Assembly (NCBI GenBank): GCA_964624905.1
Contig: CAZUYK010000007.1
Span: 1-64,000 of the forward strand
Direction: 5' to 3'
Source: CAZRVH01 sp964624905
Lineage (GTDB): Bacteria > Patescibacteriota > Gracilibacteria > Peribacterales > Peribacteraceae
Length of the DNA: 64,000 nt
Shown here in pieces: positions 8,931 to 18,034 of this stretch. The notes under the pieces are model-generated. The model made no database searches. It was not told where the DNA came from and worked only from the letters and a program-made list of their open reading frames with translations. A program made the position numbers and the translations under genes. How positions within the stretch are numbered: the stretch's first letter is position 1; each line of letters begins with the position of its first letter.

Positions 8931-10850
8931 ATGGGATTCGAAAATTCCAATCCGGATACCGTCAAGGTCGACCTTATGACCCCCGAGGAAGCAAAGCTGC
9001 CTCAGCAGGTAGAAATCGACCTCATGACACCCGACAAGATGGCAGCAAAGTCTGACGCGACGCCGGAAAAAAAGATGGCCCCCTTGCAGGATGACGACGG
9101 ATCCAAATTGACATCCTTGGAGCCAGGCGTCGTGACAGATGCCCCGCCTCAGATGCCCGATCAGAAGGAAGGCCCCTCGGAAACGAAGGCTGCAACTCCC
9201 GATGTGCAGACATTTGATGCCGAAATGACAACGGCAAAAACGGACATTGATCAGGCCCGCGCGCTTCTTGATGGCGTGAAAAACGGAACGGTAACGGATG
9301 ATAAGACGGCTGTGGACGGATTTAAGACCGCGAATGCAGTCAACGAAACGGTAAAACAGCTTGTAGCCAAGGCGGATACGCCAGAGGAAAAGATCGCCGC
9401 GGGAACGCTTTTGACTGAAATCGGTCAGATACTGGTTGAATTCGGCGAGGCTGTGAAGGACATAGAAAAAAAGGGGCAGGCGGAAGCCGAGAGAAAGGCC
9501 GCCGAAGCTATGGAAGAAGGCCCCAAGGGCGATGCAACCTCGCCGGCAGCGACACCTCCCGAAGCGACTACTCCCGAACCGAAAAAGAGCAACATGGATA
9601 AAATCGCGGACGGCCTTGGTAAAGCCTTCGAGAAGCTGATCGAATTCTTCGGCAAGGTCAGCGAAGCGATCAGTAACGCCTTGGATAAGGCCGGCGTGAA
9701 CAAGAAGAACATGCTGAAGCTCTTCGGCAACGTGCCGCTGATCGGCGACGTCCTGCGTTCCAAGGTCCAGGTGGATGACATCCACGCGCAAATCGAAAAG
9801 ACGTTCGGAAAGGGCAAGCTTCTGAAGACCGACAAGGATTCCGAAGCCAGCAATGACCTCAAGAAGGCGTTCGATAACGAAACAAAGCCCGCGGGATCCA
9901 CCGAGAACTTCGAACAGTTCGTCCAGAAGAGGATCGACGCCGTAAAAGCTTCCGGAAAAACGGACCAGATCACGATCGAGGACTTGGTGAATATCACACC
10001 GGTAGCACCCAAACCGGCCGATGCGGAAAAACCCACGGACAAGATCGGCGATGAGAAGAAGTTGACAGACGCCGGACTGAAGGAAGACAAGGGCGTTTGG
10101 AAAGCGGAATTGCCCCTTGGAAAAGGAAACGGAGGTGTAGATATTACGTCCGTCGAATTCCGCAAGAACGGTGACAAATGGGAATGGAGGAACAGCTCCG
10201 AACCCGCGGACAAATGGCTGACCAATGATCGCTTCCCCACGGCCGGCGCGGACGGCGAGGTAAAGACGAACCGCGAGAAGATGAACCAGCTCGCGGCTGA
10301 CCTTGGTATCCCAGAGAAGCCTGCCGCAAAACCGGCGGACAAACCCGCGGAAACACCCGAACAGCAGAAGGAAACAAGAAAAACAAACTACATGAAGGCA
10401 TTGGCAAATGCATTCAACAATGCGTCAGGTACCGCTCGTACCGATCTTAGTATCAGTGATACGGACGACTGGAAGAGCATCGCCAGCAAGATCAAAACGG
10501 CACTGGCCAACGAAACCTTCGATATCGAAAACATCAAACTTGAAATCGAAGGAAACACACTTGAAGCGACCGATACCAGCTCCGCGGGCTTCGGACTCAC
10601 CGATAAGAACCTTATTGATAACTGGAGCATTTCCACGGATCCCGCGAAAGCGATCAAGGAATTCCTCGATATCAATACCGTCGGCCTCGATTCCGAATCG
10701 GCAAACTCGATCAACCGCATGAAGGATTCCATGAGAGGATTCCTGAAGAACGATATGGCAACCTTTGAAAAGGACGTCGCGGAAGCAACGCCCGCCCCGG
10801 TCACATCCACCGATATGAGTGGGGATATGAGCGGATTCGGTTCATACTAA
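8931..10850 (+). CDS. Unknown large low-complexity protein, first gene of a three-gene cluster
   Basis: 639 residues, not recognised. The N-terminus contains two copies of a short motif (VKVDLMTPEE and VEIDLMTPDK). There are Pro/Ala/Glu-rich linkers, a more ordered amphipathic section at about 220-300 (FEKLIEFFGKVSEAI), and a C-terminal region ending DMSGDMSGFGSY. No signal peptide or clear membrane helix is seen. The next gene starts 2 nt after its stop, so the two are probably translated together. The start at 8931 fits a promoter 36 nt upstream. Confidence 0.75.
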   Translation: MGFENSNPDTVKVDLMTPEEAKLPQQVEIDLMTPDKMAAKSDATPEKKMAPLQDDDGSKLTSLEPGVVTDAPPQMPDQKEGPSETKAATPDVQTFDAEMTTAKTDIDQARALLDGVKNGTVTDDKTAVDGFKTANAVNETVKQLVAKADTPEEKIAAGTLLTEIGQILVEFGEAVKDIEKKGQAEAERKAAEAMEEGPKGDATSPAATPPEATTPEPKKSNMDKIADGLGKAFEKLIEFFGKVSEAISNALDKAGVNKKNMLKLFGNVPLIGDVLRSKVQVDDIHAQIEKTFGKGKLLKTDKDSEASNDLKKAFDNETKPAGSTENFEQFVQKRIDAVKASGKTDQITIEDLVNITPVAPKPADAEKPTDKIGDEKKLTDAGLKEDKGVWKAELPLGKGNGGVDITSVEFRKNGDKWEWRNSSEPADKWLTNDRFPTAGADGEVKTNREKMNQLAADLGIPEKPAAKPADKPAETPEQQKETRKTNYMKALANAFNNASGTARTDLSISDTDDWKSIASKIKTALANETFDIENIKLEIEGNTLEATDTSSAGFGLTDKNLIDNWSISTDPAKAIKEFLDINTVGLDSESANSINRMKDSMRGFLKNDMATFEKDVAEATPAPVTSTDMSGDMSGFGSY

Positions 10851-10852
10851 TA

Positions 10853-13030
10853 ATGAAACTGACATCAAACAACACGACAGGCGGTCCTACGGAAACTATC
10901 AACGACGAGAGCGCCAGTCTCACGCCTGAATCCATGCGCGACCGCGTGAAATCCATGACCTCCGCGGAACTGGCAAAGACGATCGAGGACATGAACAGCC
11001 CGAAGGCCATGCCCGAGATCTTCCGCGAAACGGAAGTGCAGGACGCCATCGCGAAGCGCATGGAAGAGGTCGACGTGTCCTTGGATACGAAGGCGCAGTG
11101 GGCAAAGCTGAAAGGAAGCGTCGTCACGAACGCGATCACCGACAAGGCCGAAGCCGCATTCGTGAAGGAATTGGAAACCAAGGGAGGCGTCCGCCTGGCC
11201 ATCGGCAAGGCGATCCTGAGCGTCCTCGCCTGGTTCGGATTCAAGAAAGCGAAGAACCTGAAGGAATCCCTGGAAAAGAAGGGATACCTGCGCACCGCCG
11301 CGGAAAGCGCGAAGGAACACCCCGTTTTCACGGCGTTCCTCGCAACCATTACGGGAAAGGAAGCCGCGGCATACTTCAGCCAGAACAAGGATGCCGTCGA
11401 ATACCTGGAACAGAACAAGGACTCGATCGAAACCGAAATCAAGAAGCGCGCCGAGGAGACGGGCGAAGACGTGGAAACCGTGACGCGCGATTATGCGGAA
11501 CGCCTGCGCGATATCCTGGCGAAGGGCGGAGACCTGGGTATCAAGGGTCTGGCGATCGGCATCACCACCGTCTTCGGCGGCACCTACGACGAAGAAACGG
11601 GCGTGGTGACGCTCCCCCACTCCAGCATGCGCCCCTCGGTGGTCATCGCCTGGCAGGCGGGCAAGCGCCGCAGAAGCGGATTTTCCGCCATCGTCATGGA
11701 AGACCGCCTGAAGGCCATCCTGAAGCAAACGAACATCGTCACCAAGGGCGCGCAAGAGATCAGCGGCCACAAGCAGAAGCTGGCGGCGCGCGCTTTGGAA
11801 CTCATGAAACAGGGAACGCTGCGCAACGCACCCATCGCGGAATCCCTGGAACTCGAACGCATCCTGGGCACGTTGGAAGCGGACCTCAACCTAGACGGAA
11901 CGAAACCGATCAAGGAATCGGTGGACTACAACCCCGCGGATGCCGAGAAGCGCCTGCAGGCGCTGTCGGATGAAATGGACCGCCAGTACAAGACGGAAAT
12001 CGACGATTTCAATAAAACGAAAAAGACCGTCTTCGAAAAGATGGACAGCGCGGAGAAGCAGATTGCGGCGAACGCGGGAAACGCGGATTCCGTGCGCCAA
12101 GAAACGATGAACATGGCGCGCCAGGAGATGGATGATTACAACGAAGGACTGAAGAAGAACAAACTCGCGCTCGGCGAACAGCTGGCAGCCGCCCTGGCGG
12201 ACGCGGAAAAACACGCCCCCCAGTTGAAATCGGCGGAAGGCCCCGTCGGCAAGAGCCTGGAATGGGTCGCGAAGAAAGCCGAGAGCACCGGCTGCAAAAT
12301 CAAGAAGCTGCCGGGCGGCAAGTACGTCGTCGGCGCCATTACGGGATATTCCTTCCTGCCCCTCGCACTGCAGGGAATGGCCTCGATGCGTCAGGGTGAA
12401 GAAGGCGAAGCCGCGAAGAAGGCCTTCCGGAACGACGCGATGGAGGCGGGCGCGGGATTCATCCCGGTTATCGGCGAAGCAATGGATATCCGCGCGGCCG
12501 TCATGGGAACGGATCTCAACGGCCGCGAACTGTCAACGACCCAGCGCATCACGTCCGGCGTCATGGGAGGACTCGGCGCCGTATCACTCGCACTCACCCC
12601 GTTCACGGGCGGCCTGTCGGTCATCGGCTTCCGCGGATTGCGCGGCTTCTTCGCAGGAGTAAAGGCGGTGAAGATCGCAGACAAGGCCAAAGACGGCATC
12701 CGCGTGTCAGGCGCCACGGCCGACAGCATCAAGGCGATCCGCGCGGGTGAGAAAAACCTTGAAACCCTGCAGAACATGGCCGCCATCACCAAGACGCACC
12801 AGCGTGCGCGCCGTGCCAAGAACTTCGTGCAGAACGCGCAGAGGACCATGCAGGTCGCCACGTACGCGCACCTCGGATGGGAAGTGTGCACAGGAGTCGC
12901 CACCATCTACCAGGAAGGCTCCACGCTGGTCGAAACGGGAATGAAGAAGGCCGGCGAAGCAATCGACGTGGCAGAAGCATTCGTGGACAGCAAAATCCCC
13001 TCTTTCAGCGATGAACCCGCAGGCGTCTAA
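10853..13030 (+). CDS. Unknown protein with a PT-TG-like pre-toxin segment
   Basis: 725 residues. A helical charged body (about 1-480, with coiled-coil-like stretches near 370-450) is followed by a hydrophobic glycine-rich section. Residues about 528-585 (GAGFIPVIGEAMD, then GTDLNGRELSTTQR) match the pattern of the PT-TG domain that precedes toxin domains in polymorphic toxins. The roughly 140 residues after it are Lys/Ala-rich and helical with no toxin fold I recognise, so a toxin role is only a hypothesis. Its end overlaps the next gene by 20 nt. Confidence 0.72.
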   Translation: MKLTSNNTTGGPTETINDESASLTPESMRDRVKSMTSAELAKTIEDMNSPKAMPEIFRETEVQDAIAKRMEEVDVSLDTKAQWAKLKGSVVTNAITDKAEAAFVKELETKGGVRLAIGKAILSVLAWFGFKKAKNLKESLEKKGYLRTAAESAKEHPVFTAFLATITGKEAAAYFSQNKDAVEYLEQNKDSIETEIKKRAEETGEDVETVTRDYAERLRDILAKGGDLGIKGLAIGITTVFGGTYDEETGVVTLPHSSMRPSVVIAWQAGKRRRSGFSAIVMEDRLKAILKQTNIVTKGAQEISGHKQKLAARALELMKQGTLRNAPIAESLELERILGTLEADLNLDGTKPIKESVDYNPADAEKRLQALSDEMDRQYKTEIDDFNKTKKTVFEKMDSAEKQIAANAGNADSVRQETMNMARQEMDDYNEGLKKNKLALGEQLAAALADAEKHAPQLKSAEGPVGKSLEWVAKKAESTGCKIKKLPGGKYVVGAITGYSFLPLALQGMASMRQGEEGEAAKKAFRNDAMEAGAGFIPVIGEAMDIRAAVMGTDLNGRELSTTQRITSGVMGGLGAVSLALTPFTGGLSVIGFRGLRGFFAGVKAVKIADKAKDGIRVSGATADSIKAIRAGEKNLETLQNMAAITKTHQRARRAKNFVQNAQRTMQVATYAHLGWEVCTGVATIYQEGSTLVETGMKKAGEAIDVAEAFVDSKIPSFSDEPAGV

Positions 13031-13520
13031 CCAACAGGCAAAGAATGAGTCGAAGCCGCTCATGGGCAGGCTGCTGCGTTTTTTCCGCACGGAGGAACCG
13101 TCGGAACCAGCGGCGGAAACCCCCGTCGCCAAGAAAAAGCCGATGCGCACCGTATTAGAAAAGATGACGAAGGCCGTCGAACCTTTTTCCCTGCAACTTC
13201 CGGAGGGCAAAACGCTCATCGACGGGACGCCCCGCACGGTCACGCTGAACGGCCGCAACCATACGATCGTCTTCACGCACAGAAGGATCGTACTGGACGG
13301 CAAGAACTACATGGTCTCCTGCGACGGGACGCATTGGGATATCACGAAGGCGGAACGCGTCGCGGGAATATTCACGTTGGAAGCGGGCGCATTCGGCAAG
13401 AAATCGTCCTTCGAAGCCGATGATGCCAAGTTGAAGGACATCCTCCGCACTCTTTTGAGCACGGGAACGTATGAGTGGACGGGCGGCGACGGCGAAAAGG
13501 CGCGCATCGAGCGCCAGTAA
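13011..13520 (+). CDS. Unknown 169-aa protein, third gene of the cluster
   Basis: The start codon lies inside the end of the preceding gene (20-nt overlap, different frame), so translational coupling is likely. The first 55 residues are polar and Pro/Glu/Lys-rich; residues about 60-165 look like a small beta-rich domain (TLIDGTPRTVTLNGRNHTIVF, DGKNYMVSCDGTHWDIT). No family is recognised. If the second gene were a toxin, this would be the position of an immunity gene, but nothing in the sequence proves that. Confidence 0.7.
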   Translation: MNPQASNQQAKNESKPLMGRLLRFFRTEEPSEPAAETPVAKKKPMRTVLEKMTKAVEPFSLQLPEGKTLIDGTPRTVTLNGRNHTIVFTHRRIVLDGKNYMVSCDGTHWDITKAERVAGIFTLEAGAFGKKSSFEADDAKLKDILRTLLSTGTYEWTGGDGEKARIERQ

Positions 13521-13532
13521 GGCGGAACGTGC

Positions 13533-13538
13533 TATACT
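13533..13538 (+). promoter_or_regulatory. -10 box of a leaderless gene (13545)
   Basis: TATACT preceded by TGC, ending 6 nt before the ATG at 13545, so transcription should start at or next to the start codon. Confidence 0.6.
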
Positions 13539-13544
13539 GGGGAC

Positions 13545-13961
13545 ATGGTCATCCTCAGCGAATATCTTTTCCTGATCCCCTTGGTCGTTCTCTTCCTATC
13601 GGAAGTAGCCAAGATCATCGTGGAATACGTGAAAACCGGCGACTGGGACGAGGGTATTTTCAAGACGGGCGGCATGCCCAGCTCGCACTCCGCGTTCGTG
13701 ACATCGCTGATCATCATCGTGTACCAGAAACTCGGGATGCAATCCGTGGAATTCGCGATGGCGTTCGTCTTCGCCTCGGTGGTGTGGTACGACGCCATGA
13801 GCGTGCGCCGAGCGGTGGGACAACAGGCGGAGATCCTGAACAAGTTGCAACGCAAACAGAAGTTGAAAATCCGCCTAGGCCACTCCTTCGCGGAAGTCAT
13901 CGCAGGTATCGCGTTCGGCGCAGTAGTGACGCAGATCGGGGTGTGGGTCAGTCGGTTTTAG
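13545..13961 (+). CDS. DUF212 divergent PAP2-family membrane protein
   Basis: 138 residues and four hydrophobic helices. Signature segments of the divergent PAP2/acid phosphatase-VanZ-related family are present: GGMPSSHSA (about 43-51), YDAMSVRRAVGQQA (about 83-96) and LGHSFAEVIAGIAFG near the C-terminus. The family is proposed to act on lipid phosphates in the membrane; the exact substrate is unknown. The gene has its own leaderless promoter and is separated from the preceding cluster by 24 nt. Confidence 0.85.
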   Translation: MVILSEYLFLIPLVVLFLSEVAKIIVEYVKTGDWDEGIFKTGGMPSSHSAFVTSLIIIVYQKLGMQSVEFAMAFVFASVVWYDAMSVRRAVGQQAEILNKLQRKQKLKIRLGHSFAEVIAGIAFGAVVTQIGVWVSRF

Positions 13962-13974
13962 CTTTATAAGCTTG

Positions 13975-14042
13975 TAGCTTCTTTAGCTTCCTTAGAAATA
14001 CAAAAAAGCAAACCTAATGAAGCTAACGAAGCTAATGCAGCT
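13975..14042. terminator. Bidirectional hairpin with tandem-repeat arms
   Basis: Left arm TAGCTTCTTTAGCTTCCTTAG and right arm CTAATGAAGCTAACGAAGCTA pair with two mismatches around an 18-nt A-rich loop. Each arm repeats an AGCTTC-like unit. It sits between the convergent genes ending at 13961 and 14041 and is followed by T6. Confidence 0.65.
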
Positions 14043-14529
14043 ATTTTTTCGCCCATGATTTCACCGTCTTCCAGATGGTATCCACAATCACAGGCAGTTC
14101 CAGGTAATCGATAAGGATGGCGATCCACGCAAGCCACCACGGGAGAATGGTGGACTTCTCCGTACCCTGGAACATGTCGAGCACGAATTCATCGGTAATC
14201 CAAAAGAGATGCAGCCACTGCGTGTTCAAAAGGATGATGAACAGGATGGATTTCCAGCTGAACCCCTTGCGCAGTTCATACCAGTACAAGACCGTGGTGG
14301 AAATCAGCGCGGGGATCTCCGTGTAATCGATAAGAACGATGATCGCCTGCCAAAATTCACTCGGCGTGAAGTAACTGACGCCCAGGAGTTTCAGGGAAAT
14401 GACATGCGCGCACAGCCAGTACAGGTGGGCGATCTGAAGGAAAAACAGCAGCGTGGTAACGGTCACGGCCACGCGGTAGTGGCGCTCGTACCATGCGAAG
14501 AAACGGTTGATGAGTCCGATGTGTGCCAT
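14041..14529 (-). CDS. Unknown multi-helix membrane protein
   Basis: 162 residues with about four or five hydrophobic helices rich in Trp and Leu and a Lys-rich C-terminus (KSWAKK). No family recognised. It starts 5 nt after the prolyl-tRNA synthetase stop, so it is probably the last gene of the uppP-nudix-proS operon. Acidic residues inside the membrane parts (FWQAIIVLIDYTEIPAL and WIAILIDYLELPV) form two similar IDY-E-P repeats, suggesting an internal duplication. Confidence 0.7.
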   Translation of the reverse strand: MAHIGLINRFFAWYERHYRVAVTVTTLLFFLQIAHLYWLCAHVISLKLLGVSYFTPSEFWQAIIVLIDYTEIPALISTTVLYWYELRKGFSWKSILFIILLNTQWLHLFWITDEFVLDMFQGTEKSTILPWWLAWIAILIDYLELPVIVDTIWKTVKSWAKK

Positions 14530-14534
14530 GGTAG

Positions 14535-15800
14535 TTAGAGGGAAAGGACTTTCTCGGGGGCAAGCATTTCCGTTGTCCCCGCCAAACGATCCAAAACCTC
14601 CAGCGTTCCCTGTTCCAAGGTTTTCGGGGAGACCACGATACGCAAGGGAACGCCGATGAGATCGCTGTCACCCAGCTTGAAGCCTACGGACGCGTCGGTG
14701 CGGTCATCGAAAAGAACGGACTTCCCTTTGCTTTCGAATTGCTTTTTCAAGTCCATCGCGACCTTGAAGGATTCCTCATCCACCCCCTTTGCGATAGGCA
14801 CGATATGCACGTCGAAAGGCGAGATGTTGGCGGGCCACAGCAATCCCTTCTCCGTGGAAAAAGCCTCCGCGACGATACCCATGAGGCGCGAGATGCCGAT
14901 GCCGTAGCATCCCATGATGACGTTCTGCTTCTTCCCCTCCTGGTCGACGTACGTGAGCTCGAAAGGCTCCGAGAAACGCGTGCCGAGCTTGAAAATGTTG
15001 GCGGCTTCGGAGGCCTTTTCCTCACGGAATTCCGTACCGCCCGTCACCGGGCAGACGGTTTTGCCGGCCTCGTAAATTTCCTTGTTGATCGCGATTCTCT
15101 TCCCCTGTTTTTCGGCTTCCACGCTGACATGAATCACGTCTTCGCCGCTGGGAAGGACCACCTGGTATTCGTGTGAATACTTTGAGAACGTACCGCCGGA
15201 CGCATACGTCAGATACGTCTTCTCCGCCAACCCCAGGCGCTCGAATACCTTGTCGTACGCACCCTGGGCGACTTCGTAGAACCTATCCAAATCTTCCTGC
15301 GTCGTATGGAATGAATACAGGTCTTTCATGATGAACTCGCGTCCGCGCATCACCCCGCTCTTCGCGCGCAGTTCGTTGCGGAACTTCGTCTGGATTTGGT
15401 AGGCGCTGAAAGGAAGATCACGGTACGACTTCACGAATTGCCTCGCGAGCGGCGTCACCATTTCTTCATGGGTGGGGTTCAATGCGTATTCCGTGTCGCC
15501 GGCGGCGGGAACGTGGAACAAGACGTCGAGCACTTTGTGATCCCACCTGCCCGTCGTCTCCCAGTACTCCTTCGGCGCGAGCGCGGACATCAGGATTTCC
15601 TGCCCGCCGATGGCATCCATCTCCTCGCGCACGATGCTTTCGATCTTCTTTATGACCTTGAGTCCCAACGGAAGGTACGAATACACGCCAGCCATGGATT
15701 TGTTGATGAACCCTGCGCGTGTGAGAAGGTCCGCGTTCTTGCTGGAGGCATCGCTGGTGGCTTCCTTCGATGTCTTGGTGAAAAGCTGGGAGAAAAGCAT
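14535..15800 (-). CDS. proS: Prolyl-tRNA synthetase, short form without editing insertion
   Basis: Charges tRNA-Pro. 421 residues: a class II catalytic core with motif 2 (TKFRNELRAKSG, about 140-151) and motif 3 (GCYGIGISRLMG), then the C-terminal anticodon-binding domain (about 325-421). Usual bacterial enzymes are about 570 aa because a YbaK-like editing domain is inserted between motifs 2 and 3; here that interval is short, so the cis-editing domain is absent, as in some alphaproteobacterial forms. No free-standing editing protein is seen in the window. A TAGGAT near 15821 may give it a promoter of its own. Confidence 0.93.
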   Translation of the reverse strand: MLFSQLFTKTSKEATSDASSKNADLLTRAGFINKSMAGVYSYLPLGLKVIKKIESIVREEMDAIGGQEILMSALAPKEYWETTGRWDHKVLDVLFHVPAAGDTEYALNPTHEEMVTPLARQFVKSYRDLPFSAYQIQTKFRNELRAKSGVMRGREFIMKDLYSFHTTQEDLDRFYEVAQGAYDKVFERLGLAEKTYLTYASGGTFSKYSHEYQVVLPSGEDVIHVSVEAEKQGKRIAINKEIYEAGKTVCPVTGGTEFREEKASEAANIFKLGTRFSEPFELTYVDQEGKKQNVIMGCYGIGISRLMGIVAEAFSTEKGLLWPANISPFDVHIVPIAKGVDEESFKVAMDLKKQFESKGKSVLFDDRTDASVGFKLGDSDLIGVPLRIVVSPKTLEQGTLEVLDRLAGTTEMLAPEKVLSL

Positions 15801-15833
15801 GGATGAACGGAAAACGGAGCCATCCTAGGCCAT

Positions 15834-16268
15834 TCAGAGGTACTTCGCCAGCTCCGGAAGCGCCGCGATCACGTTGGGAACCAGCGTGACGGACAAGTCA
15901 CCCGCGGCATTGCGCTCTGCCAAATCCACTAATTCACCAAAGGTAAGCCACTCGAACCCCCCGATCTTCCCGGGCTCCAGACCTTCGATCGGCTCCCCCT
16001 CCATATCGCAGAAGAACAGGCTCACGTCGAATCCGCCTTCCGGCGTGTCCGTTTCGTAGGTACCGACCGGGCCTTTCACGACGACGTCGCGACCCATCTC
16101 CTCCATGGCCTCGCGCACCACCGCGTCCTCCAACGCCTCGCCCTCGTGCACCTTGCCTCCGGGCGGCTCCAGGCGCACCCCCTTCTTAATGTTCCGCGCG
16201 AGCAGAAGCTTCTTGTCGCGGATGATCACGGCCGCAACCATGGGACGGTTAGGCGATACTGCGGACAT
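15834..16268 (-). CDS. Nudix hydrolase (MutT-like)
   Basis: 144 residues with a complete Nudix box: GGKVHEGEALEDAVVREAME followed by EMG (about 38-60), supplying the metal-binding glutamates. MutT-type members hydrolyse oxidised or surplus NTPs, but substrate cannot be read from sequence. The start at 16268 overlaps the end of uppP by 20 nt; an internal Met (16241) is an alternative start just after the uppP stop. It is part of the uppP-proS operon. Confidence 0.88.
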   Translation of the reverse strand: MSAVSPNRPMVAAVIIRDKKLLLARNIKKGVRLEPPGGKVHEGEALEDAVVREAMEEMGRDVVVKGPVGTYETDTPEGGFDVSLFFCDMEGEPIEGLEPGKIGGFEWLTFGELVDLAERNAAGDLSVTLVPNVIAALPELAKYL

Positions 16269-17028
16269 ACAGGAAGAAGAGGATAGCGATGGCGATACGG
16301 TAGATACCGAACGCGGAGAACGAGTGGTTCTTGATGAACTTCAACAGCCATTTAATGGCGAGGATCGCGACGACGAAGGACGTGACGAACCCGACGGCCA
16401 GCATGCCGTAGTCCGCTGAGGAAAACGCGCTTCCCTCTTTCACCAGATCCAACGCGGTGGCCGCGAGCATGGTAGGAACCGCGAGCAGGAAGCTGAAGTC
16501 GACGATCGTCTTGCGTTTCAGCCCTAATAGCAATCCCCCGACGATCGTGGCGGCGGCGCGGGACACGCCCGGGATGACCGCGATCGACTGAAACAAACCG
16601 ATGACGGCCGCTTGTTTGTAGGTGATGGATTCGATGTCTTCCGTCGCATCACCTTTTTCCTTATGAGACTTCTCGAAGACGATAAGGAAAATGCCACCCA
16701 GAAGCAGCGACCAGAGGATGAGCGTCGTGCTTTCGAAGAAGACGTTCTTGATGATCGAATGCAGCGCGAACCCGATGACCATGGTGGGTACGAAGGCCGT
16801 CGCGACCCGCAGCAACACTTCTTTGGACTGCAGGAAGGAGCGCCAGTACAAGACGACAACGGAGAGGATCGCGCCCAGCTGGATGGATATCTCGAACGTT
16901 TTCAAGAACTCCGTCTGCGGCAACCCGAGCAACTGCCCCGTGAGGATGAGGTGCGCGGTGGAGGAAATGGGAAGGAATTCGCTGATGCCTTCGACGGCGC
17001 CGAAGAGAAGTGCGTGGAGCAGGGTCAT
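16249..17028 (-). CDS. uppP: Undecaprenyl-diphosphatase
   Basis: Dephosphorylates undecaprenyl diphosphate to recycle the lipid carrier for wall and glycan synthesis. 259 residues and about eight helices. Active-site segments are EGISEFLPISSTAHL (about 12-26) and PGVSRAAATI (about 160-169). The start at 17028 (MTLLHALLFG) is where the family begins; an upstream Met in the same frame adds unlikely residues. UppS at 44193 supplies the other end of the same cycle. Confidence 0.94.
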   Translation of the reverse strand: MTLLHALLFGAVEGISEFLPISSTAHLILTGQLLGLPQTEFLKTFEISIQLGAILSVVVLYWRSFLQSKEVLLRVATAFVPTMVIGFALHSIIKNVFFESTTLILWSLLLGGIFLIVFEKSHKEKGDATEDIESITYKQAAVIGLFQSIAVIPGVSRAAATIVGGLLLGLKRKTIVDFSFLLAVPTMLAATALDLVKEGSAFSSADYGMLAVGFVTSFVVAILAIKWLLKFIKNHSFSAFGIYRIAIAILFFLYVRSIA

Positions 17029-17061
17029 GCGGACATGGAAACATATTCCGCACGAATGCAC

Positions 17062-17097
17062 AAAAAAACCGTTACACCCAAAGGCGGGTGCAACGGT
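17062..17097 (-). terminator. Rho-independent terminator of the 17131-17610 gene
   Basis: On the minus strand the arms ACCGTT-G-CACCC and GGGTG-T-AACGGT are followed by T7. It separates this gene from uppP. Confidence 0.85.
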
Positions 17098-17130
17098 CGA
17101 TGTCTTTGTCTCTTCTCCTTTCGGATGCCC

Positions 17131-17610
17131 TCAGGTGTGCTGAAGGCGTTTTGGATTCGCCATGAGTTTGGGTACCAGCCGAAGGTTGACGGTACGGACG
17201 GTATGCAACAGGTAATCGTTGTCAAAGAACGGGAAGCGATGATGGTCGCTTGCGTTCTTGATCTTGATGCAATTGTCGCATTTGACTGCCACCAAGCGCT
17301 CGACGGTTGCCCGCGTACTACCCGGTTCGGCGGCGTACTTGTCGATACTCTTGATGTCGCCCTCGAGATAGAACATGCCTGTCTGAGCCTGCCGCTCCTC
17401 AAACGGCGTTGCTTCCTTATATTGATCGAACGTCGCCTGCGGAAATTCCGCAAAGCAGAAACGAAACGCATCCTTACATTCAGCCACCTCCAATGGCCGC
17501 AGACTGGTGACGGGACGCACGACGGTTCTCGAACCGTCTGAAGCGGGTTTAAGGAAATAGACGACGCAGAGCTGGACACCCTCTTGTGCCTGGTACGAGG
17601 GGGCATTCAT
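17131..17610 (-). CDS. Unknown 159-aa protein with a Shine-Dalgarno start
   Basis: Not recognised. The protein starts MNAPSYQAQEG and is mixed alpha/beta-looking, with a CDNCIKIKN segment (about 110-118) that could bind metal. Unusually for this window it has a clear Shine-Dalgarno (AGGAGA, 6 nt before ATG), a strong promoter with a TTGACT -35, an 80-nt leader with a hairpin, and its own terminator. That makes it a self-contained cassette between uppP and the cold-shock gene. No signal peptide. Confidence 0.72.
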   Translation of the reverse strand: MNAPSYQAQEGVQLCVVYFLKPASDGSRTVVRPVTSLRPLEVAECKDAFRFCFAEFPQATFDQYKEATPFEERQAQTGMFYLEGDIKSIDKYAAEPGSTRATVERLVAVKCDNCIKIKNASDHHRFPFFDNDYLLHTVRTVNLRLVPKLMANPKRLQHT

Positions 17611-17648
17611 ACAAACTCTCCTGCTGACAAAGACCGATCTCGCTGTCG

Positions 17649-17720
17649 ATTACACATCCGATGTGCATATCCATTCGACAGAAAGGAGGGCCAGCGTAGA
17701 ACGGACAGCCAAACAGTCAA
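17649..17720 (-). promoter_or_regulatory. Promoter and structured leader of the 17131-17610 gene
   Basis: TTGACT (17715-17720) and TACGCT (17693-17698) are 16 nt apart. The leader contains a hairpin with CACATC/GATGTG arms (17653-17665) inside a GTCGA/TCGAC outer stem. Confidence 0.6.
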
Positions 17721-17745
17721 GGGTCTAAGAGGTCAAATCAAAAAA

Positions 17746-17780
17746 TAGCCCGCCTCCGTCCGAAGACGAAGAGCGGGCTA
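17746..17780 (-). terminator. Terminator of the cold-shock gene
   Basis: TAGCCCGC and GCGGGCTA arms, with a T-run following on the minus strand. Confidence 0.85.
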
Positions 17781-17794
17781 TCCCTAAGACGCGA

Positions 17795-18034
17795 TTAGGC
17801 GGCCATGTCATCCATCGGAGCCTCTGCCGAAGCAGCTGCATCCGAAGCGACCACGTTCGTAGCCTTCGGACCCTTGTCACCCTGACCCATGTCAAACGAC
17901 ACGGTCTGGCCGACGTTCAGGTTGTCGAACTGACCGTTGCATTCACTGTTGTGAAAGAACACGTCAGCCGAACCCTCGACTTTGATGAAACCGAATCCCT
18001 TGTCGGTCTTCGTTTTGATAATTCCTGTAGCCAT
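17795..18034 (-). CDS. Cold-shock-domain protein
   Basis: 79 residues; single-stranded nucleic-acid chaperone of the CspA family. RNP1 KGFGFI (about 12-17) and RNP2 VFFHNS (about 25-30) are intact. The usual 66-70 aa domain is extended by an Ala/acidic tail (AEAPMDDMAA). The leader before the ATG is TTTTTTCTCCTCCTACCAGT, that is, a CCTCCT-containing pyrimidine tract rather than a Shine-Dalgarno. It is monocistronic with its own terminator. Confidence 0.93.
   Translation of the reverse strand: MATGIIKTKTDKGFGFIKVEGSADVFFHNSECNGQFDNLNVGQTVSFDMGQGDKGPKATNVVASDAAASAEAPMDDMAA

Noticed and set aside
8777..8965. A 62-codon minus-strand frame between the divergent operons
   Set aside because: It overlaps the start of the HPF gene, the start of the 8931 gene and both promoters.
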